Below are positions 37,056 through 51,855 of a stretch of 64,000 nucleotides of DNA, piece by piece. The position numbers and the translations under genes are program-made. The stretch is from assembly GCF_035594125.1 (NCBI RefSeq), contig NC_087190.1:6606501-6670500 (forward strand). Direction: 5' to 3'. This stretch comes from Scylla paramamosain. Lineage: Eukaryota > Arthropoda > Malacostraca > Decapoda > Portunidae. Below the pieces are notes generated by a model, which saw only the letters and a list, made by a program, of their open reading frames with translations, made no database searches and had not been told where the DNA came from. Every line of letters begins with the position of its first letter. Within the stretch, counting starts at the first letter, position 1.

Positions 37056-39651
37056 AGATGGAGTTGCCTTTATTCTGCTATTGCTCCCAAGGTCCACTCT
37101 TGACCCGGTAGCAGGTAGCACCTGCCTAGGAGTCCCTGCTGCCTTGTAGCAGCGTGTGCTCCATTAGGCAGAGACTAGGGAGAAGGAAAACTGAATCCAA
37201 AACCCACCTGCTGCCTTGCAGCTTATGCCCTTCATAGGCAAAGGGTAGGCCCACCGCCGACACCACCTGTGGGTGGTGTAAGCAAGGAGCATGCTACTCA
37301 TAAAAATTTGCACCAACCAACAAATGATGACTGAAATGCATGAAATGGCCCCCAGTCCCCGGCAGCCCTTATGTGGGCAGGGGTTGCTAAGAACCTCCCG
37401 GACTGAGGAAAACCTGATAAACGAGAGGGAGGAGACCTGCAGGTAGGCACAGTAAATGTGGGGTCAATGGTGGGCAGGAGGTGGGGAAGTGGTGGGGATG
37501 TTGGCAGAGAAGAGGAGAGTGGGACATTTGTTGCTTGCAGGAAGTCCAATACTAGGGACAAGGATGCAAACTGTTCGGCTGCAGGGAGAGGAGGTGCTAC
37601 AAGTTCTGCTGGGCAGGGGAGAAAGAAGAGAGAGCAGGAGGTGTAGGATTGTTGGTACAAGAAGATCTGGTGCAGTGGATGTGATACAAGTGAAAGGATA
37701 AACACAAAGAATAATAAAGATGAAGATTGTCATGGGGAGGAAAGTCATGAATATTTTTTCAGTATATGCATCACAAGTGGGTAGACCAGAGGAAGAAAAG
37801 GAAGCCTTCTGGGGTGTGTTGGATAATGTGATAACAGTGGCAGACTCAGAGATACTACTCATTGCCAGCAACCTAAATGGGCATATTGGAGATGACAGAG
37901 GAAGATTCAAAGAAGTCATGGGCATCTATGGATTTGGAATGAGAAATCGGGAAGGAGAAAGAATACTGGAATTTAGCTAAAGTAAAGAGCTGAGGGTGAT
38001 AAATAGTATGTTTAAAAAGGACAGGGAGAAGAAAATTACATACAAGAGTGGAGGAGCAGAAACACAAATCGATTTTATACTACTGAAGGAGGAAAGGGAA
38101 ATATGGGTAAGAGACTGTAGGGTCATTCCAGGAGAGGTATGTTTAACACAGCACCGCCTACTGAGAGCATATTTAAATGTTACCAACTTGGTGAGAAAGA
38201 AGAAGCAGAGAGGCGAAAGGAAAATAAAAGAATGGAAATTGAAGGATGAGGAAACATGAAGACAATTTGAAATGAAGGTGCAGCAGAAAAATATGGTAAA
38301 TAGAGGAGGATGGAAGGAACTGAGTAAAAATGTTCTGGAGGCTGCAAGGAAGTCTGTGGTGAAACAACAGGTCACCAAAGAAGACAAAAGAGAAACATGG
38401 TGGTGGAATGAAGCAGTACAGAGAGCGATGCAGGAAAAGAAAAGGGCATACAAAAGATGACAGAGAACACAGAATGATGAGGATAAGAGAGAACATAAAG
38501 AGAATGCAAGGCAGACTAAGAGGAGGTAGCCAGAGCAAAGAGGCTGGTGTGGGAAAATTAGGATGTAGAACGGAATAGTAGTGAGAAGCAAAGATATGTT
38601 CAAAATTGCAAAACAAATGAAGAAAGAAGAAAGACGTAACTGGAGCAAAATATATAAAGGATGAAAAGAAGAATTATCAAGATAAAGGAGGAAGAAATAC
38701 TTGAGAGGTGGAGGTGCTACTTTGAAAACCTGTTAAAAGAGGAAAATGAACACAACCTGGAAGATGTGGATATGGTGGAACTTACGATAGAAGAAATCTC
38801 AGAGGAAGAGGTGAACAGAACATTGAAAGGAATGAAAAGTGGAAAAGTGCCGGGTCCAACAGGAATCACCAGTGACTTAATGAAGAAAGTGGGTGTTATA
38901 AGAGAATTAACAAGGGTGTTTAGAGGCATAATTGATGAGGGAGACATTCCTGAAGACTGGAAAAATAGTATGACAGTGCCAATATATAAGGGGAAAAGGA
39001 GATGCTTTGGAGTGCAGAAAATGTAGAGGAATTAGACTGTTAGAACATGGAATGAAGCTGTTCAAAAAGGTATTGGAGGAGAGGCTGAGGAAACTGATAA
39101 AAGTGGATGGTTGACAGTTTGGGTTTTGCCTAGGAAGATTGACAATGGATGCAATTTTTATAATGAGGCAAATACAGGAGAAGTTCAGTGAAAAGAAGAA
39201 GCTATTCCATGTCTTTGTTGATCCAGAGAAGGCATTTGACAGAGTGCCAAGGAGAAGATTGAGTGGGCACTAAGGAGACAAAAAGTGCCCAAAAGGCTTA
39301 TGACTGCAGTCATGTCTCTGTATGTGGAATCAAGATCAAGGATGAAAACATTGGCAGGAACATCAAGGGACTTTGACATAAGAGTGGGAGTACACCAGGG
39401 ATCAGCTCTTAGTCCACTACTCTTTATCACAGTAATGGAGGAGGCTACTAAACTGGCAAGAGGAGATGGCCCGTCAGAGCTACTCTATGCCGATGATTTG
39501 GTATTGACAGCAGAATCAAGGGAAGAAGTGACTGACATGTTTGATAGGTGGAAAGAAGGGATGGAGCAGAGAGGGGACTGAAAATAAACATGGAGAAGAC
39601 AAAGCTAATGGTGACCGGAAATGAAGCTAGAGAAAGAATTCAGTATTGGAG
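37056..39651 (+). mobile_element. RTE-like LINE: endonuclease plus RT, 3' truncated and broken
   Basis: An untranslated-looking GC-richer leader (37060-37430) precedes an EEP endonuclease starting near LQVGTVNVGSMVGR (about 37437), with IFSVYASQVG and LLIASNLNGHIGDD (37720-37980, GDxN-type site altered to ASNLNG) and THYKSGGAETQIDFILL-like sequence (37996-38259). A WWWNEAVQRA linker follows (38272-38460). The RT has LKGMKSGKVPGPTGITSDL (38661-39026), a FVDPEKAFDRVPR-type block (about 39215), VGVHQGSALSPLLF and LLYADDLVLTAE with YADD at 39486-39497 (39285-39581). It ends near LKINMEKTKLMVTGNE at about 39640, where LINE J begins in the opposite orientation. The RTE assignment rests on the motif set and is uncertain at clade level. 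In-frame stops prevent function. Confidence 0.78.
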
Positions 39652-41240
39652 TTTTGAGGCATTGAACAATACCAAGTTTGCTCTGCCCCAATCAGAAATT
39701 TTAGAAAGATCAGAGGTCAGGCGTTCTGTGGCTTCCCTGCGTGATATGTTTACTTCCTGAAGGGTTGGACATCTATGAAAAGACGTGAAAAAGTGCAGGG
39801 TGGTATCATCAGCATAGGAGTGGATAGGACAAGAAGTTTGGTTTAGAAGATCATTAATGAATAATAAAAAGAGAGTGGGTGAAAGGACAGAACCCTGAGG
39901 AACACCACTGTTAATAGATTTAGGAGAAGAACAGTGACCGTCTACCACAGTACCAATAGAACGGTCAGAAAGGAAACTTGAGATGAAGTTACAGAGAGAA
40001 GGATAGAAACCGTAGGAGGGTAGTTTGGAAATCAAAGCTTTGTGCCAGACTCTATCAAAGGCTTTTGATATGTCCAAGAGCAACAGCAAAAGTTTCACCA
40101 AAATCTCTAAAAGAGGATGACCAAGACTCAGTAAGGAAAGCCAGAAGATGACCAGTAGAGCGGCCTTGACGGAACCCATAGTGGCGATCAGATAGAAGGT
40201 TGTGAAGTGATAGATGTTTAAGAATCTTCCTGTTGAGGATAGATTCAAAAACTTTAGATAAGCAGGAAATTAAAGCAATAGGACGGTAGTTTGAGGGATT
40301 AGAGCGGTCACCCTTTTTAGGAACAGGTTGACTGTAGGCAAACTTCCAGCAAGAAGGAAAGGTAGATGTTGACAGACAGAGCTGAAAGAGTTTGACTAGG
40401 CAAAGTGCAAGCACGGAGGCACAGTTTCGGAGAACAATAGGAGGGACCCCATCAGGTCCATAAGCCTTCCGAGGGTTTAGGCCAGCGAGGGCATGGAAAA
40501 CATCATTGCGAAGAATTTTAATATGTGGCATGAAGTAGTCAGAGGGTGGAGGAGAGGGAGGAACAAGCCCAGAATCGTCCAAGGTAGAGGTTTTAGCAAA
40601 GGTTTGAGCAAAGAGTTCAGCTTTAGAAATAGATGTGATAGCAGTGGTGCCATCTGGTTGAAATAGAGGAGGGAAAGAAGAAGAAGCAAAGTTATTGGAG
40701 ATATTTTTGGCTAGATGCCAGAAATCACGAGGGGAGTTAGATCTTGAAAGGTTTTGACATTTTCTGTTAATGAAGGAGTTTTTGGCTAGTTGGAGAACAG
40801 ACTTGGCATGGCTCCGGGCAGAAATATAAAGTGCATGAGATTCTGGTGATGGAAGGCTTAAGTACCTTTTGTGGGCCACCTCTATCATGTATACCACGAG
40901 AAGAAGCTGTGTTAAACCAAGGTTTAGAAGGTTTAGGACGAGAAAAAGAGTGAGGAATGTACGCCTCCATGCCAGACACTATCACCTCTGTTATGCGCTC
41001 AACACACAAAGACGGGTCTCTGACACGGAAGCAGTAGTCATTCCAAGGAAAATCAGCAAAATACCTCCTCAGGTCCCCCAACTATCAGAGGCAAAACGCC
41101 AGAGGCACCTTCGCTTAAGGGGATCCTGAAGGGATTGGAGTGATAGGACAAGATAAAGATGAGATTGTGATCGGAGGAGCCCAACGGAGAAAAAAGGGTG
41201 ACAGCATAAGCAGAAGGATTAGAGGTCAGGAAAAGGTCAA
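39652..41240 (-). mobile_element. LINE J copy 5, endonuclease end to RT, fairly well preserved
   Basis: Two overlapping minus-strand frames (40055-40897, 280 codons; 39640-40248, 202 codons) cover most of it. They show the linker ([18 protein letters not shown]), RT start (LNPRKAYGPDGVPPIVLRN), CWKFAYSQPVPKKGDRSN, GFRQGRSTG, LDISKAFDRVWHKAL, INSGVPQGSVLSPTLF and SYADDTTLHF. A 1-2 base change near 40078 in the LDISK codons splits them. It is truncated at 41240 in the endonuclease (TSNPSAYAV) and at 39652 in the region after SDLSKISDWG. No A-tail is seen, so it was probably trimmed after insertion. Confidence 0.88.
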
Positions 41241-41261
41241 GTGGTAATGAATATTTGTTAA

Positions 41262-42050
41262 CCATCATGTGTACCACAACTAGTATCCAGGAGTTTTCCC
41301 CTTGAGATGTATTACATCCAAATCAATCATACCTGTGTTGACTAGGTTCTTCAGTCAGCTTGGTCTACCTCGTATAGTACAGTCTGATCAGGGCAGTAAT
41401 TTTACTTCAGGTATCTTTCAGCAAGTCATGGCTACCTTGGGCATAAAACAGTATTTAGCTTCTGCATACCATCCTGAAAGTCAAGGTGCTCTTGAGCGTT
41501 TTCACCAAACACTCAAGAGCATGATGACTAAATTTTGTTTAGAAAATACATGTGACTGGGATATGTCATGTAAGCTATCAGAAGTACGAAACAGGAGAGT
41601 CTTGGACATTCACCTTACGAGTTTTTATTTGGAAGAGATATCAGAGGACCACTAAAACTGCTACAGGAAAGTTGGCTAGATGAACATGATTCAGTTACTC
41701 ATAGTGAATATGTATTAAAAATGAAGAACAGGCTTGGAAGCGCCCAAAAATTAGCTAAAGAAAACTTTGTGGAAACTCAGTCAGAACTGAAGAGACAATA
41801 TGATAAAGATTCAGTACATAGGTAATTTCAAGCGGGAAATAAAGTGTTGCTATTTATGCCATTAAGGAAGTTTCCTCTCCAAGTAAAATACCAAGTGCCG
41901 TTTGAAATAATCAGTAAAGAGAGTGAAGTAGATTATGTTATTGCTACACCTGGTTGGCGGAAAGAGAAGAGATTAGTCCATATAAATCTCCTAGAGGAAT
42001 ATTACCCAAGGAATGATGTAGACTTGGTGTATGTCAAAACAAGATCTTAA
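41262..42050 (+). pseudogene. Integrase fragment of the Gmr1-like gypsy element
   Basis: The frame at 41302-41655 gives a retroviral-type integrase core: a YPEAFPLR-like strand (about 41275), SDQGSNFTSGIF with the second catalytic Asp at 41386-41388, and SAYHPESQGALERFHQ with the catalytic Glu at 41494-41496. There are exactly 35 residues between the two, the D,D(35)E spacing. The first Asp is lost with the 5' truncation. After a frame break at about 41580, the C-terminal module (41844-42050) reads QVKYQVPFEIISK and RLVHINLLEEYY, as in GPY/F-type integrase tails. Its known role is joining the cDNA to the host chromosome. Confidence 0.82.
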
Positions 42051-42129
42051 TAATGCTGAGAAATGGAAAGACCAAGATGACTGTGATGATTTTCTGAGTG
42101 GAAAAGAGGTCAAGTTAAAAATTCTGATA

Positions 42130-43420
42130 TACTTAATGAAAATTTATTAAGACCAATCATTTACTTCAGGAGCAGAGAACGGAGGTGCAACAACTGCTGG
42201 AAGAATTTAGAGAGATTTTTGCAGATGTGCCCAAACCCAGTCCTGTTGTCTTGAATGATGTTCGGTTGGTGGAAGGTGTTGTTCTTATCAAACAGTCGCC
42301 CTATTGTGTGTCTCCTGACAAGCAACAGATCCTGAAAGAAGAAGTCCAGTTCCTGCTTCAACATGGTCTAGCAGAACCAAGCAACAGTGAGTGGGCCTCC
42401 CCATGTATACTTGTGGTCAAGCCTGATGGAAGTTTTCGCTTGTGCACATAATATCGGAAGGTAAATCAGCTCACCCGAGCTGACAATTTTACACTACCTC
42501 GCATCGACGACATCACTGACTCGGTGGGGAATGCCGCTTACGTCACGAAGCTGGATCTTCTTAAGGGTTATTAACAAATATCTCTTTTAGAGGAGGCCAA
42601 GAAGATATCTGCCTTTGTGACTCCTGATGGCCTCCACCAGTACACTGTCCTTCCCTTTGGGATGCGAAATGCCCCGACGGTCTTCCAGAGGTTAATGTCA
42701 GTAGTTATCACAGGCCTTGAAGGAGTAAGTTTGTACCTGGATGATCTAGTGGTATACTCCTCTTCCTAAACTTATAGTGAATTTAATCAAGACTGAATCT
42801 GGACATGCGCGGATTACCTTCCTGGGACATGAAGTCGGTGGAGGAATTGTCGCACCTGTTGCAACTAAGGTGGATGTGATCTGTAACTTACCCATACCAA
42901 GCAATCGGAAAGCCATACAACGACTTTTGGGGATGGATTGCTATTATGGATGATTCTGCCCGAACTTCTCGATAGTTGCTGCTCCATTCAGAGACCTTGT
43001 AAGCTTTCACAAGAAGTTTGTGTGGTCGTCTGCATGTCAGACGGCATTTGATAACAACTGCTCTCTACTGGTTACAACGCGAGTCCTGAGAGCATCTGAT
43101 TTTCATCGTCCATTCCAAGTACAAGTGGATGCAAGTGATATTGGTGCTGGTGCTGTACTATTGCAGACTGATGACAATAATATAATGCATCCTATATGTC
43201 ACATGTCAACAAAAGTTCAAATCCTACCAAAAAAAATACAGCACTATAGGAAAAGAAGCTGTCGCCTTACTGATGGCCCTAGAAAAGTTTGACATATATC
43301 TTGGTAACACTAATCAGAAATTTACAGTGTGCAGTGACCATAACCCACTGCAATTTGTCTCGTATGAGGAATAAGAACCAGCGTCTGACTAGGTGGTGCT
43401 TAACGTTATAACTTTACAAT
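42130..43420 (+). pseudogene. RT and RNase H fragment of the Gmr1-like gypsy element
   Basis: The segment 42185-42451 holds EVQQLLEEFREIFADVPKP and ASPCILVVKPDGSFRLCT; a stop (TAA) interrupts the next block, YRKVNQLTRADNFTLPRIDD. Further on are YVTKLDLLKGY (catalytic Asp), FVTPDGLHQYTVLPFGMRNA and VSLYLDDLVVYS with YLDD at 42734-42745. A deletion follows near 42770. The thumb shows ITFLGHEVGGG, and the RNase H region (43020-43292) has FQVQVDASDIGAGAVLLQ with its first catalytic Asp. It ends near FTVCSDHNPLQF and RLTRWCL. The LDLLKGY-x-xxL and FVTPDGLxQYTV wording resembles Gmr1-like pols. Non-functional. Confidence 0.82.
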
Positions 43421-43480
43421 ATTGTAAATATAATTGTGATTCTCGAGGTACCAGGTAACTGCCCTTAGAGGGAAAGTAAC

Positions 43481-46916
<3,436 letters not shown>

Positions 46917-47025
46917 AGTTTACCAGAGAAAGTGATGAATTATTGAGAATACTGGCTAACTCTTGCATTAGAAATGGACAGAATATGGATGAGAGAAAGA
47001 AGAAAGTCTTGTACCGTGAGGGCGT

Positions 47026-47027
<2 letters not shown>
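46917..47027 (-). mobile_element. LINE J copy 7, short C-terminal piece in inverted orientation
   Basis: GAGTTTACCAGAGAAAGTGATGAAT... matches the reverse strand of the J C-terminal region (compare 61916-62010). It joins J copy 6 directly at 46916/46917 and ends in (TA)n at 47028. It makes an inverted, non-collinear junction. Confidence 0.8.

Positions 47028-47121
<94 letters not shown>
47028..47121. repeat. (TA)n microsatellite
   Basis: About 46 TA units between J copy 7 and the foldback element at 47122. Confidence 0.95.
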
Positions 47122-47711
<590 letters not shown>

Positions 47712-48428
47712 TATTTAGTAGAAGAGTTGCCCTTAATAATAAAGTAATCAGTATTCATCTAGTCCACCTAGTTTAATCAGTAGAATTTTCAAAATTATAG
47801 TGTCTTATTCCTGTAAAAATAGCGCGGGAAGCAGAGTGTGCCCAAGAGTCCGTATGTATGTTTGTCGCATGGCTGGTGCGACACACATATATTTCTTTCT
47901 TTGTTCTCACCCCCGATCCCCTCCCCTTAGCAGCAGAGGGAGAGGCGCGCTTTCCAGTCACTACCCAGCACTTGGACGAAACAGATGTACTGAGACATGC
48001 CCTAATATTTGATGGAGACTAGGCCGGAATAAGAGTTAGTCGGGTCAATTGCCTTAAGGGGATGTGTCATTGTCAGCCATACGCCACGCTCTATTTATAT
48101 AGAATAGGAGTCTCCATAGTAATCTGCCAGAAGTATACCCAGGGAAATAATTCCTCAGCTGCGTGTGCGTGGGCCGAGTTTTGCGCACAGGAAACGGTGA
48201 ATGACCTTCCTGTGCGTTCGTGGGCACTCTTTTGTAGCAGCTTCTTGTGTCTCTTCTTAGTGACATTGTTTTGTTTTAAATGCTACTGTGGGCTGATGCA
48301 ATTCAACCGCAGAGGACTTGAAGTACTTAGCTGTGTAGTGAACTTTACTCCCTGCCGTCTAGTGGGGCAGCAAACGACACTATTCGGCTTGAGGATATAT
48401 CACGCCGTTGGACAGTAGATGGACTCGG
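47712..48428. other. Unique, moderately GC-rich sequence
   Basis: About 700 bp with no repeat or element recognised. A 118-codon plus frame (48062-48418) with a hydrophobic, Cys/Phe-rich stretch in its middle lies here, but it has no recognisable domain and ends at the LINE J border. I do not call it a gene. Confidence 0.45.
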
Positions 48429-49400
48429 AAGAGTGGGTGACAGGACAGAACCATTAGGAACACCACTGTTAATAGACTTAGGAGAAGAACAGTGACCGTC
48501 TACCACAGCAGCAATAGAACGGTCGAAGAGGAAACTTGAAATTACAAAGAGAAGAATAGAAGCCGTAGGAGGGAAGTTTAAAAATCAAAGCTTTGTGCCA
48601 GACTCTGTCAAAAGCTTTTGATATGTCTAAGGGGAACACAACAACGAAAGTTTCATCAAATTTCCAAAAAAGTGGACGACCAAGACTTGGTAAGAGAAAG
48701 TCAGAAGATCACCATTAGAGTGGCCTCGGTGGATCCTATACTGGCGATCAGATAGAAGGTTGTGAAGTGCTAGATGTGTAAGAATCTTCCTGTTGAGGAT
48801 GAATAATAAGAAAAATAAATAAATTAGGGAGGCAGGAAATTAAAGCAATAGGACGGTAGTTTGAGGGAGTAGAGCGGTGACCCTTTTTATTTGAATAGGT
48901 TGAATGTAGACAAACTTTCAACTGGAAGGAAAGGTAGATGTTGACAAATAAAGTTGGAATAATTTGACTAGGCAAAGTTCAAGCACGGAGGCACAATTTC
49001 CGAGAACAATAGGAGGGACTCCATCAGGTCCATAAGCCTTCTGAGAGTTAAGACCAGCGAAAGCATGGAAAACATCACTGTGAAGTATCCTAATGGGTAG
49101 CATGAAGCAGTCGGAGGGTGGAGAGGAAGGAGGAACATGCCTCGAATCATCCAATATGGATTTTTTTTTAGGAAACATTTGGAGTGAAGAGTTCAGCATT
49201 AGAAATATATGAGATGGCAGTGGTGTCATCAGGTTGAAATAAAGGAGGAAGAGATGAAAGAGGAAAGTTACAGGAATTTTATTTATTTATTTATTTATTT
49301 TTATTTTTATTTTTATTTTTTTTTTTTTGTGAGGGGGGAGGAGGGTAGATCCAAAAATCACGAGGGAAGTTAGATGGTGAAAAAATGTTGTTGCTTTCTA
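48429..49400 (-). mobile_element. LINE J copy 8, linker to RT, decayed
   Basis: Minus strand: LPS/FWxL and SNFxSS linker (about 49250-49390), RT start FHAFAGLNSQKAYGPDGVPP (48918-49229), YRPIALISCL (48748-48975), ISKAF (about 48615) and SGVxNGSVLSPTL near 48440, where it is cut. A T/A-rich insertion interrupts the linker. Frameshifts throughout. Confidence 0.83.
49277..49330. repeat. (TTTA)n/T-rich low-complexity insertion in LINE J copy 8
   Basis: TTTATTTATTTA grading into TTTTTATTTTTATT and a T-run. It lies between J-derived codons on both sides and is absent from other copies. Confidence 0.9.
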
Positions 49401-49409
49401 TTAATTGTA

Positions 49410-50620
49410 AGAAGCAGAGTTGGTGAAGGAGTGGAGGAGTTCTGTGAAAGAGGGAAGTTTTGGAGAGTTAGGGGAGGGCCGTAGAAGCCAAATTAAGAGT
49501 AATACAGCAGCCTCAAGGTTGGGCTATTGTGCAGCAAGGGCAAGATCTGGTGATTCCAACAGGTTCAAGGAAGATATTGAGTGTTTTTGTGCCCAGGCTT
49601 CAACAGGTGGACAGTGAAAATGCAATGCTGGAGCCCCTGGAAAATGGGGATGGTTATTTAGGTTGGATTGCAGTGGCAAATGTGGGGAGAATGAATGTGA
49701 AGTTCAGGCCACAGTGGAAAGTAGCTAATGTGTCATATGGCCGGGAGATGACTATGAGTAAAGTAGCAAACTTCGCTACAGAGGAGGAAGTATCCGCCGA
49801 GACGCTTATAAAGTTTAAGCAGCAGTTCGGAGTGCATGTGGATGAGAAGTAACTATAAGAGGAGAAGTTAAGCAAACTGTTGTACCAGTACAGGAGTGTG
49901 TTTGCGGAGGATGAGCAGGAGTTAAGCTGTGCAACTAGGGTTGAGCATGAGATACATTTAAAAAACAGATGTACCTATCCAGTTATCTTACCGTCACATC
50001 CCCCAAAGTATGTGACTGAGGTGAAGGCACGTATTAAAGGCCTTCCGGAGCAGGAAGTTATTGAGGTTAGTGTGGGTTCATACACAGCTCCAACTGTGTG
50101 AGTGAGGAAGAAAGATAATTCTCAGAGATTGTGTGTGACTATAGGAGGGTAAATGATATTACTGTGAAAAATGTTTTTCCATTATCGCGTATACAAGAAA
50201 CTCTGGATGCGGTGCCTGAGGCACAACATTTTTCCTCCTTTGATTTGGCTGAGAGTTACCATCAGGTTAGGGTGAGGAAGGAGGATAGAGCCAAGACCGC
50301 TTTTGTAACTCGCTTTACTCACTACCAGTATGTAAGTTGCTCCATTGGACTCCCTAACTCTCCAGCCACCTTCCAGCGTTTTATGGAGTATCTGTTTACT
50401 GATAACATTTGTGTAACCATGCTTGTGTATTATGATGATCTCTTGATTTTCTCTAGGGATGTGGAGGAGCAGTCTGATAAGTCTGATAAGAAGAGGAAAC
50501 AGGCAATGAAGGAGACGCTAATGAAGTGGTTGGGCAGGAAAGGAGAGAACCAGGGAGGTTGAGACGATCTCTGAGGCTTGCAGAGCAAGAGAGGAAGAAT
50601 GGAACTAGGTGTCTTGTCTG
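49410..50620 (+). pseudogene. Ty3/gypsy-like pol fragment (pre-RT and RT), truncated
   Basis: The frame 49529-49852 (107 codons) is the region before RT, with IPTGSRKILSVFVPRL. After stops at about 49850, the RT begins: YQYRSVFAEDEQEL, HEIHLKNRCTYPVILPSH, PEQEVIEVSVGSYTAPTV, then a stop and frameshift at about 50100. The frame 50131-50562 carries CDYRRVNDITVKNVFPLSRI, FSSFDLAESYHQV (catalytic Asp), IGLPNSPATFQRFMEYL and LVYYDDLLIFSRDV with YYDD at 50428-50439. Soon after (about 50470) the reading breaks to a Lys-rich tail and then to LRRSLRLAEQERKNGTRCLV in another frame, which looks like an internal deletion of RNase H and integrase. The order and wording differ from the Gmr1-like element, so this is a separate gypsy lineage. 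Confidence 0.8.
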
Positions 50621-51206
50621 TGACGGATGTGCACTGGAGCACGTACAAAGTTCGAGGGGCCGAGTGTGAGAAGCCAGAGGTGGGCGATGCTCAGCCACTG
50701 AGTTTGGGGGCTGCTGGGAAGTGTTCGTTTTGGGTTGTTTGTTCGTTTTGGGTTTGGATTCTGGCGCAAAAGGTCAGACTTGATACTTGTGAGGCTGGTG
50801 TTTTTTTTTTTTTTCGTAGCTTTGCCAGCAAGTAGCAGGTATGTGATGAGAAAGTACGTGCCGTCAGTAATTACTCAGGGTAGGCAACTTGTGACCTTTA
50901 TGTAGTAAAATGTCATAAAAAGATTAGTCAGTATTTTTGGAGATGGTTCGGCACAGGTTCGATTTCTCTATCTGCCTGCGTCACCACTACACGGGAAAGA
51001 CACTGGGTAAACAGGTGTCCTTACCCCTTCCCATGTCTCTCGGAAGGACGATAAGCAAATTAATAAAAAGACAATAACACGCGACAGAAACATGAACATC
51101 AAAATAAAAAAATATAACTTTCATGAAGATCCAAACAAATAAATACTTTGCTAGGGGTGGAAGTGTCTCCCTGTGGGTTTCTGTCCCCAAACATATGCTT
51201 TTATGA
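50621..51206. other. Unrecognised sequence after the gypsy fragment
   Basis: No domain or repeat recognised. It may include the 3' part of the gypsy-like element. A short T-run lies at about 50803-50814. Confidence 0.4.
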
Positions 51207-51611
51207 ATGCTCAAAAAAATAAATAATTAAATAAATAAATAAATAAAAATAAATAAATAAATAGATAAAATAAAATAAAATTAAATTAAATTAATATATA
51301 AATAAATAAAAATAAAGTTGCAGGCACGTGAGCCACAAGCCTAGGCATAACAAAAAAATATTATATATTAAATATTTCTATCCTATTATATACTGCTAGG
51401 GCACATATAAATGTATGTGTATATTTCATTTAGAGTGTCCCTAACGTGTGCTCCTGTTCTGATTATGTTCAGGCCTGGGTACTTCATTCTCTGAGTGCTG
51501 GATTTATATTTGGAGGAGAAGGCAAATACTTCAGTTATTGTATCTTAGACTATTTATTTATTTATTTATTTATTTATCTATTTATTTACATTATTATTAT
51601 TATTGTTATTA

Positions 51612-51661
<50 letters not shown>

Positions 51662-51662
51662 A

Positions 51663-51706
<44 letters not shown>

Positions 51707-51740
51707 GTTTATTAATATTATTATTACTTTTATTTTTTTT
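51207..51740. repeat. A/T-rich tetra- and trinucleotide microsatellites
   Basis: (AAAT)n-type tracts at about 51216-51310, then unique sequence to 51540, then (TTTA)n at 51550-51588 and long imperfect (ATT)n to about 51737. No gene is visible. The sequence to 51855 is unique. Confidence 0.9.
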
Positions 51741-51855
51741 TGCTTTCCGCTTTTGTGTTACCTGTGACTATTCTGAGTAATTATCTATTGATTTTTTTTC
51801 TTTTTTTCTAGGTATGTTGTACCCATAGTTTGGATAAGTGTGTAATAACTAAGTA

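Larger units (their letters stand above)
41242..43480 (+). mobile_element. Ty3/gypsy retrotransposon, integrase before RT (Gmr1-like order)
   Basis: Three pol modules follow each other on the plus strand: integrase (41262-42050), RT (42180-42960) and RNase H (42960-43420). Normal Ty3/gypsy order is RT-RNaseH-integrase; integrase first is the copia-like order known from the Gmr1-like subgroup of Ty3/gypsy. The roughly 130 bp between the modules continue as coding-like sequence (KNSDILNENLLRPI in shifted frames), so the order looks original and not like two fused elements. Gag, protease and the start of the integrase core are missing at the left, where LINE J copy 5 abuts. Several frameshifts and stops; inactive. 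Confidence 0.75.

Noticed and set aside
37977..38648. 223-codon minus-strand frame
   Set aside because: It lies antisense to the RTE-like endonuclease/linker. It is rich in Leu/Ser/Phe/Cys because the sense strand is purine-rich. It is a shadow frame.
48062..48418. 118-codon plus frame as a host gene
   Set aside because: No domain, no splice or promoter evidence, and overlapping frames on the other strand. It could be chance in moderately GC-rich DNA.
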